Shown one piece after another: positions 7,498-10,283 of a stretch of DNA of 10,283 nucleotides. The stretch's first letter is position 1. The number at the start of each line of letters is the position of its first letter. The position numbers were made by a program, and so were the translations under genes. The notes beneath the pieces were generated by a model. That model did no database searches. It was not told the origin of the DNA and worked only from the letters and a program-made list of their open reading frames with translations. The stretch is from an uncultured Christensenellaceae bacterium (GTDB taxonomy: Bacteria; Bacillota; Clostridia; Christensenellales; CAG-138): contig CABSAH010000049.1 of the NCBI GenBank assembly GCA_902475645.1, positions 1-10,283 on the forward strand, given 5' to 3'.

Positions 7498-8679
7498 ATG
7501 ACACAATTCGTTTATTTGACACAATTACGCAACCCACGCTATAATAAACGCATGAAAAGGTTTTTTAGAAAAATCCAAAACGCGCTTGCCGCCGTGCCGG
7601 GCCGCATAAGGGCGCATCTTGCGGGCGTAAAATGGTATTTTTATGTGCTCGATGCGCTTATATTCGCGCTTATGGCTGGCGCGGGCGTGTTTTTTATGCT
7701 TTCGGCAGCCGCGCCCGATCCGCGCATAAGCGTATCCGTAACGGCGGACGGCAGAACCACGGACTATGTTATAAACGAGCCTGAGGAGGAAATGAGCATA
7801 GCCGCCTTCCTGAAGGCGCAGAACGTGCGCGTAAACAGGGGCGATGCGCTTTCGGCCGATTCAAGCAGCCCCGTTGCGGACGGTACAAGCGTTAATATAG
7901 CGCGCAGCTTCCCCGTTGCGGTGCGCTCCATGGGCAGCGTAATCATTATAAACACAACCGGCGGCACGGTTGGCGATGCGCTTAGGGAAAGCGGCGTAAG
8001 CTACGATACGGCGGACGAGCTTAGCCACCTTGCCTTTGCAGACCTTGTGCCGGGCATGAAAATAGTGCATACGGACGTTGTTACCGAATACACCACCGCA
8101 AGGCGCACCATAAACCACAAGGAAAAGGTGGTTTATGACGACAAGGTATATAACGATACAGAGCCTGTTATAATCCAAAAAGGGTCGGACGGCTCCAAGA
8201 ACGTTACCCAAAGGGTTATAATAAAGGACGGGGTTGAGGTTTCGCGCGAAATAGTGAACCAGATAATAATAACCCCCGCAACGGATGAAATAATCAAAAA
8301 GGGCAACAAGATACATTACCAAACAAAGCTTACGGGCGAATATCGCATATATAAAAAGGCGCCCAAGGCGGGCGTTGACGGCTGGGTTGCAATGAAGATG
8401 GACTATATAACCGCATACTGGCAGGGCAACCGCACCGCAACAGGCAAAAGGCCGAAGCTTGGCACAATAGCCGTGAACCCGTATTACATACCCTACGGCA
8501 CGCAGATATACGTTCCCGGCTACGGCTACGGCACGGCGCAGGACACCGGCGCATTCCGCAACTACAAGCGGGCGGACGGCACGCCCGTCAATCAGCTTGA
8601 CCTATGGATGAATACCGAAAAGGAAGGCCGCCGCTGGGGGCGCAAGCGCAACGTGACGGTGCTGGTAAAGCTTGGATGA
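7498..8679 (+). CDS. YabE-like cell-wall protein: DUF348, G5 and 3D domains
   Basis: Up to 393 residues: a basic N-terminus, one membrane segment or uncleaved signal (about 46-71), two DUF348-type stretches (about 76-137 and 140-190), a G5 domain (about 192-268; EYTTARRTINHKEKVVYDD) and a C-terminal 3D domain (about 300-392). This is the architecture of B. subtilis YabE, related to Rpf/Sps-like and MltA-type wall-lytic proteins, so a peptidoglycan-remodelling role at the cell surface is likely. In the 3D domain AQDTG (Asp349) and LDLW (Asp368) are kept, but the usual AVDP reads AVNP (Asn327). The start is uncertain: ATG 7498 has a strong GGGAGGTG at 7482-7489, yet a full-consensus promoter at 7516-7545 would put the mRNA start on ATG 7552 (MKRFFRK), giving a 375-residue protein from a leaderless message. 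Residues 1-18 look like non-coding DNA in translation. It overlaps rsmA by ATGA. Confidence 0.93.
   Translation: MTQFVYLTQLRNPRYNKRMKRFFRKIQNALAAVPGRIRAHLAGVKWYFYVLDALIFALMAGAGVFFMLSAAAPDPRISVSVTADGRTTDYVINEPEEEMSIAAFLKAQNVRVNRGDALSADSSSPVADGTSVNIARSFPVAVRSMGSVIIINTTGGTVGDALRESGVSYDTADELSHLAFADLVPGMKIVHTDVVTEYTTARRTINHKEKVVYDDKVYNDTEPVIIQKGSDGSKNVTQRVIIKDGVEVSREIVNQIIITPATDEIIKKGNKIHYQTKLTGEYRIYKKAPKAGVDGWVAMKMDYITAYWQGNRTATGKRPKLGTIAVNPYYIPYGTQIYVPGYGYGTAQDTGAFRNYKRADGTPVNQLDLWMNTEKEGRRWGRKRNVTVLVKLG
7499..7526 (+). repeat. 10-bp direct repeat overlapping the -35 box
   Basis: TGACACAATT occurs exactly at 7499-7508 and again at 7517-7526, 18 bp apart. The second copy covers most of the -35 element TTGACA, so the pair could be a direct-repeat operator for a regulator of this promoter; chance duplication is also possible. 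I do not recognise the motif. Confidence 0.5.
7516..7545 (+). promoter_or_regulatory. Full-consensus sigma-A promoter for the YabE-like gene and rsmA
   Basis: TTGACA at 7516-7521 and TATAAT at 7540-7545 are both perfect, 18 bp apart. The expected start point, about 7 bases after the -10, is at 7552, where an in-frame ATG begins. The promoter lies within the first codons of the ORF if the ATG at 7498 is used, so one of the two signals must be reinterpreted or both serve different transcripts. Confidence 0.75.
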
Positions 8680-9509
8680 GCGCGGCGGACATAAAGCAAA
8701 AATTGGAGCGGCTGAGCATACGCGCAAACGCGGCGCTTGGGCAGAACTTTCTTTGCGACGATGCAATGGCTTATAAAATAGCCGCCGCCGCAATAGGGGA
8801 CGGGCGCACGGACGTGCTTGAAATAGGGCCGGGGCTCGGCGCGCTTACGGCTGCGCTTGTGGGCCGCGTGCCGCACGTTACGGCCGTTGAAATAGACAAA
8901 AATATGCTTTGCGCGCTGCAAGGCGAATTTGCAAGCCAAATAGAGGGCGGCGCGCTTTCGCTTGTTCACGGCGACATACTTAAATTCGATACGGACTTAA
9001 TTGAGGGCGAATTTGTCGCGGCGGGCAATTTGCCCTATTATATCACAACGCCCATTGTGCTTATGCTGCTTTGCCGCGCGCAAAGGATACCGCGCATGGT
9101 GCTGATGGTGCAAAGGGAGGCGGCGCGCCGCTTTTTCGCCAAGCCCAAGGACAGGCTTTACGGCCCGCTTGCCATAACCGCGCAGCTTTTTTACGAATGT
9201 GAAAGCCTTTTTTCGCTCACCCCCGCAAGCTACTATCCTCAGCCGGAGGTGGATTCCGAGGTTGTTCTTCTCACCCGCCGCGCCGATATGCCGCGCGGCA
9301 TAGACCCCGCCGCGTTTTGCCGCTTTACGGAGAGCATATTCGCCATGCGCCGCAAAACCGTATACAACAACCTAAAGCCCCTCTTCCCCTCCGCAGCCGC
9401 CGCAGAGGACGCGCTCCTAAGCGCTAACATCTCCCCCTCCGCCCGCGCCGAAGCGCTGAGCATACCGGAAATCGTAAGGCTGTATGAGGTGAGCGGGAAG
9501 AAGAATTAG
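8676..9509 (+). CDS. rsmA: 16S rRNA dimethyladenosine transferase RsmA/KsgA
   Basis: A 277-residue SAM-dependent methyltransferase that dimethylates the two adjacent adenines in the 3'-terminal hairpin loop (helix 45) of 16S rRNA. Motifs in order are LGQNFL (21-26), the SAM loop EIGPGLG (49-55), VEID (71-74), HGD (98-100), the catalytic NLPYYITTP (118-126) and the C-terminal RRKTVYNNLKPLF (225-237). I start at ATG 8676, which overlaps the stop of the YabE-like gene as ATGA; an upstream in-frame ATG at 8604 is inside that gene and adds 24 unconserved residues. No strong ribosome binding site precedes it, consistent with translational coupling. In Bacillus subtilis yabE is followed by rnmV and then ksgA; here rnmV is absent from between them. 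Confidence 0.96.
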   Translation: MSAADIKQKLERLSIRANAALGQNFLCDDAMAYKIAAAAIGDGRTDVLEIGPGLGALTAALVGRVPHVTAVEIDKNMLCALQGEFASQIEGGALSLVHGDILKFDTDLIEGEFVAAGNLPYYITTPIVLMLLCRAQRIPRMVLMVQREAARRFFAKPKDRLYGPLAITAQLFYECESLFSLTPASYYPQPEVDSEVVLLTRRADMPRGIDPAAFCRFTESIFAMRRKTVYNNLKPLFPSAAAAEDALLSANISPSARAEALSIPEIVRLYEVSGKKN

Positions 9510-9554
9510 TGATGGATGGGGAACAAGTCAAACCTGCTAAAGTGCAACTAATTA

Positions 9555-9695
9555 TTCCCCCCTCAGTCACGGCTTACGCCGTGCCAGCTCCCCCGCAAGC
9601 GGTGGAGCCTTTTGGTTTGTGCAACCACCACCCCAAAGCTGTCCCCGTTTACGGGGAAAGTGGCCGTGAGCGTTAGCGAACGGTCGAAAGGGGTG
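9555..9695. repeat. MITE-like palindromic element, two inverted halves
   Basis: The left half reads CCCCTCAGTCA, a CACGGC-TTAC-GCCGTG hairpin (9568-9583), TGCCAGCTCC, a second hairpin and CCTTTT. The right half, read on the minus strand, has the same order: CCCCTTTCGAC, a hairpin (complement of about 9663-9684), GGCCACTTTCCCC, a second hairpin (CCCCGT-TT-ACGGGG, 9643-9656) and CAGCTTT. The halves are alike in layout but only partly in sequence. No protein is encoded. I recall similar GGGAGGTGGC-containing intergenic repeats in gut Clostridia, which suggests a dispersed repeat family rather than something unique. Confidence 0.7.
9587..9613 (+). terminator. Possible intrinsic terminator after rsmA
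   Basis: GCTCC-C-CCGC-AA-GCGG-T-GGAGC forms a 9-bp stem with one mismatch at 9587-9608, followed after one base by TTTT (9610-9613). It is 78 bases after the rsmA stop and the first such structure downstream. The T run is short and the hairpin belongs to a repeat element, so termination may be incidental. Confidence 0.45.
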
Positions 9696-9756
9696 CGGCT
9701 TGGAGGTGGATTGCGATTTTTTCTATTCCCCCTCAGTCAATACGCATAAATTGAGC

Positions 9757-10098
9757 CCAGGTTGGAACAAGGTCGCCTTACTCACATTCGTTCGTAATTC
9801 TCCCTGTTCCTGCCCGTTCTCCGTTTCGCTTCATCCGCCACAGGCGGCGCTCAACTCCGAACCCCGCAAGCGGTGGAGCCTTTTGGGTTCAGTATAAACT
9901 CAAAACCAAAAAGCCTCCCTGTCGAGGGAGGTGGCAATGAGCGTCAGCGAATTGACGGAGGGAGTTCAAAGAAGCTGTCCCCGCGTGCGGGGGATTCGAG
10001 CCGAGCGCGTCCGGTGGACGATGAAGCGAGGGGAGAATCGGGCGGAATAGGGAGTGTTGCAAGCGATAGCGCCGCAAGACGACCATATTCCAACCAGC
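9757..10098. repeat. Large imperfect inverted repeat inside the 442-bp unit
   Basis: The left arm (about 9757-9880) and the reverse complement of the right arm (about 9971-10098) align over about 125 bases with shared blocks GGTTGGAA, GGTCG, CTCCCT, TCTCC, TCGCTTCATC, GCGCTC, CCCGCA and GCGG, around two thirds identity by eye. Between the arms is a smaller palindromic unit (9905-9965). The whole would fold into a long cruciform or RNA hairpin. No recognisable coding sequence is seen. Confidence 0.7.
9905..9965 (-). repeat. Short palindromic unit with terminator-like hairpin
   Basis: A perfect 7-bp stem CCTCCCT-GTCG-AGGGAGG lies at 9914-9931. On the minus strand it is followed by C and TTTTT (complement of 9908-9912), which resembles an intrinsic terminator in that direction. 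Next to it GGTGGC and CAAT-GAGCGTCAGCGA-ATTG (9935-9954) form a second short stem. The same order appears in the right half of the element at 9639-9695. Confidence 0.7.
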
Positions 10099-10283
10099 GT
10101 TCGTGGCTGCGAATGAAATGAGCAGACGAAAGGGGTGCGGCTCAGAGGTGGCTTGTGCTTTTTACTGTTCCCCCTCAGTCAATACGCATAAATTGAGCCC
10201 AGGTTGGAACAAGGTCGCCTTACTCACATTCGTTCGTAATTCTCCCTGTTCCTGCCCGTTCTCCGTTTCGCTTCATCCGCCAC

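Larger units (their letters stand above)
9510..10283. other. Gene-free repeat region, 774 bp
   Basis: No open frame here resembles a known protein; frames at 9700-9897 and 9873-10121 run through repeat sequence, lack ribosome binding sites and read like translated palindromes. The stretch 9510-9554 right after rsmA shows nothing recognisable. The rest is taken up by the nested palindromic and direct repeats described separately. Confidence 0.8.
9685..10283 (+). repeat. 442-bp-period direct repeat, second copy cut by window end
   Basis: Bases 9685-9841 and 10127-10283 align without gaps at an offset of 442. I count 7 mismatches in 157 positions, all between 9701 and 9725; the last 116 bases (9726-9841 and 10168-10283) are identical. 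The second copy is still matching at the window edge, so the repeat may continue as a tandem array or as a second insertion of one element. Confidence 0.93.

Noticed and set aside
9700..9897. 65-residue frame in the repeat region
   Set aside because: It covers the palindromic repeat and its sequence is explained by the repeat; no ribosome binding site or known domain.
9971..10020. tRNA-like T-arm (GGCTCGAATCC on the minus strand)
   Set aside because: No acceptor stem, D-arm or anticodon arm can be folded around it; it is part of the repeat arm.
9873..10121. 82-residue frame in the repeat region
   Set aside because: It crosses three repeat units in both orientations, so coding selection is very unlikely.

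Overview
The window looks like chromosomal DNA from a Gram-positive, anaerobic Clostridia-type bacterium (Bacillota), possibly an uncultured gut lineage. The signs are the two-subunit iron-sulfur serine dehydratase (sdaAB/sdaAA), a MecA/PbpC-type lipoprotein penicillin-binding protein, a YabE-like DUF348-G5-3D cell-wall protein next to rsmA/ksgA, AGGAGG-type ribosome binding sites, sigma-A promoters, and short palindromic intergenic repeats of a kind I recall from gut Clostridia. Coding DNA is fairly GC-rich but strongly prefers ATA for isoleucine.

Layout. 1-1332 (+): the 3' part of parA/soj and a complete parB/spo0J, the chromosome-partition pair. 1342-7418 (-): a run of genes transcribed right to left: the class B PBP (5265-7418), then dapF (4363-5199, with its own promoter), a tandem-domain RluA-type pseudouridine synthase (3051-4361), a 153-bp gap filled by a 40-bp tandem palindromic repeat, sdaAB (2235-2897) and sdaAA (1342-2238). 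sdaAA converges on parB with only 9 bp between stop codons. 7419-7551 is a divergent promoter region. 7498-9509 (+): the YabE-like protein followed by rsmA, joined by an ATGA stop/start overlap. 9510-10283 has no gene I can support. It holds nested palindromic repeats and a 442-bp-period direct repeat that runs off the window end.

How the genes fit together. parA/parB serve origin segregation. PBP, dapF (meso-diaminopimelate for peptidoglycan and lysine) and the YabE-like protein all concern the cell wall and lie around one divergent promoter. The pseudouridine synthase and RsmA modify RNA. SdaAB/SdaAA deaminates serine to pyruvate and appears to have its own promoter/operator array.

I see no clear new defence or mobile system. 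The most unusual items are the 40-bp promoter-plus-palindrome array before sdaAB, the double-catalytic-domain pseudouridine synthase, the consensus promoter that would give the YabE-like gene a leaderless mRNA, and the nested repeat structure at the right end.
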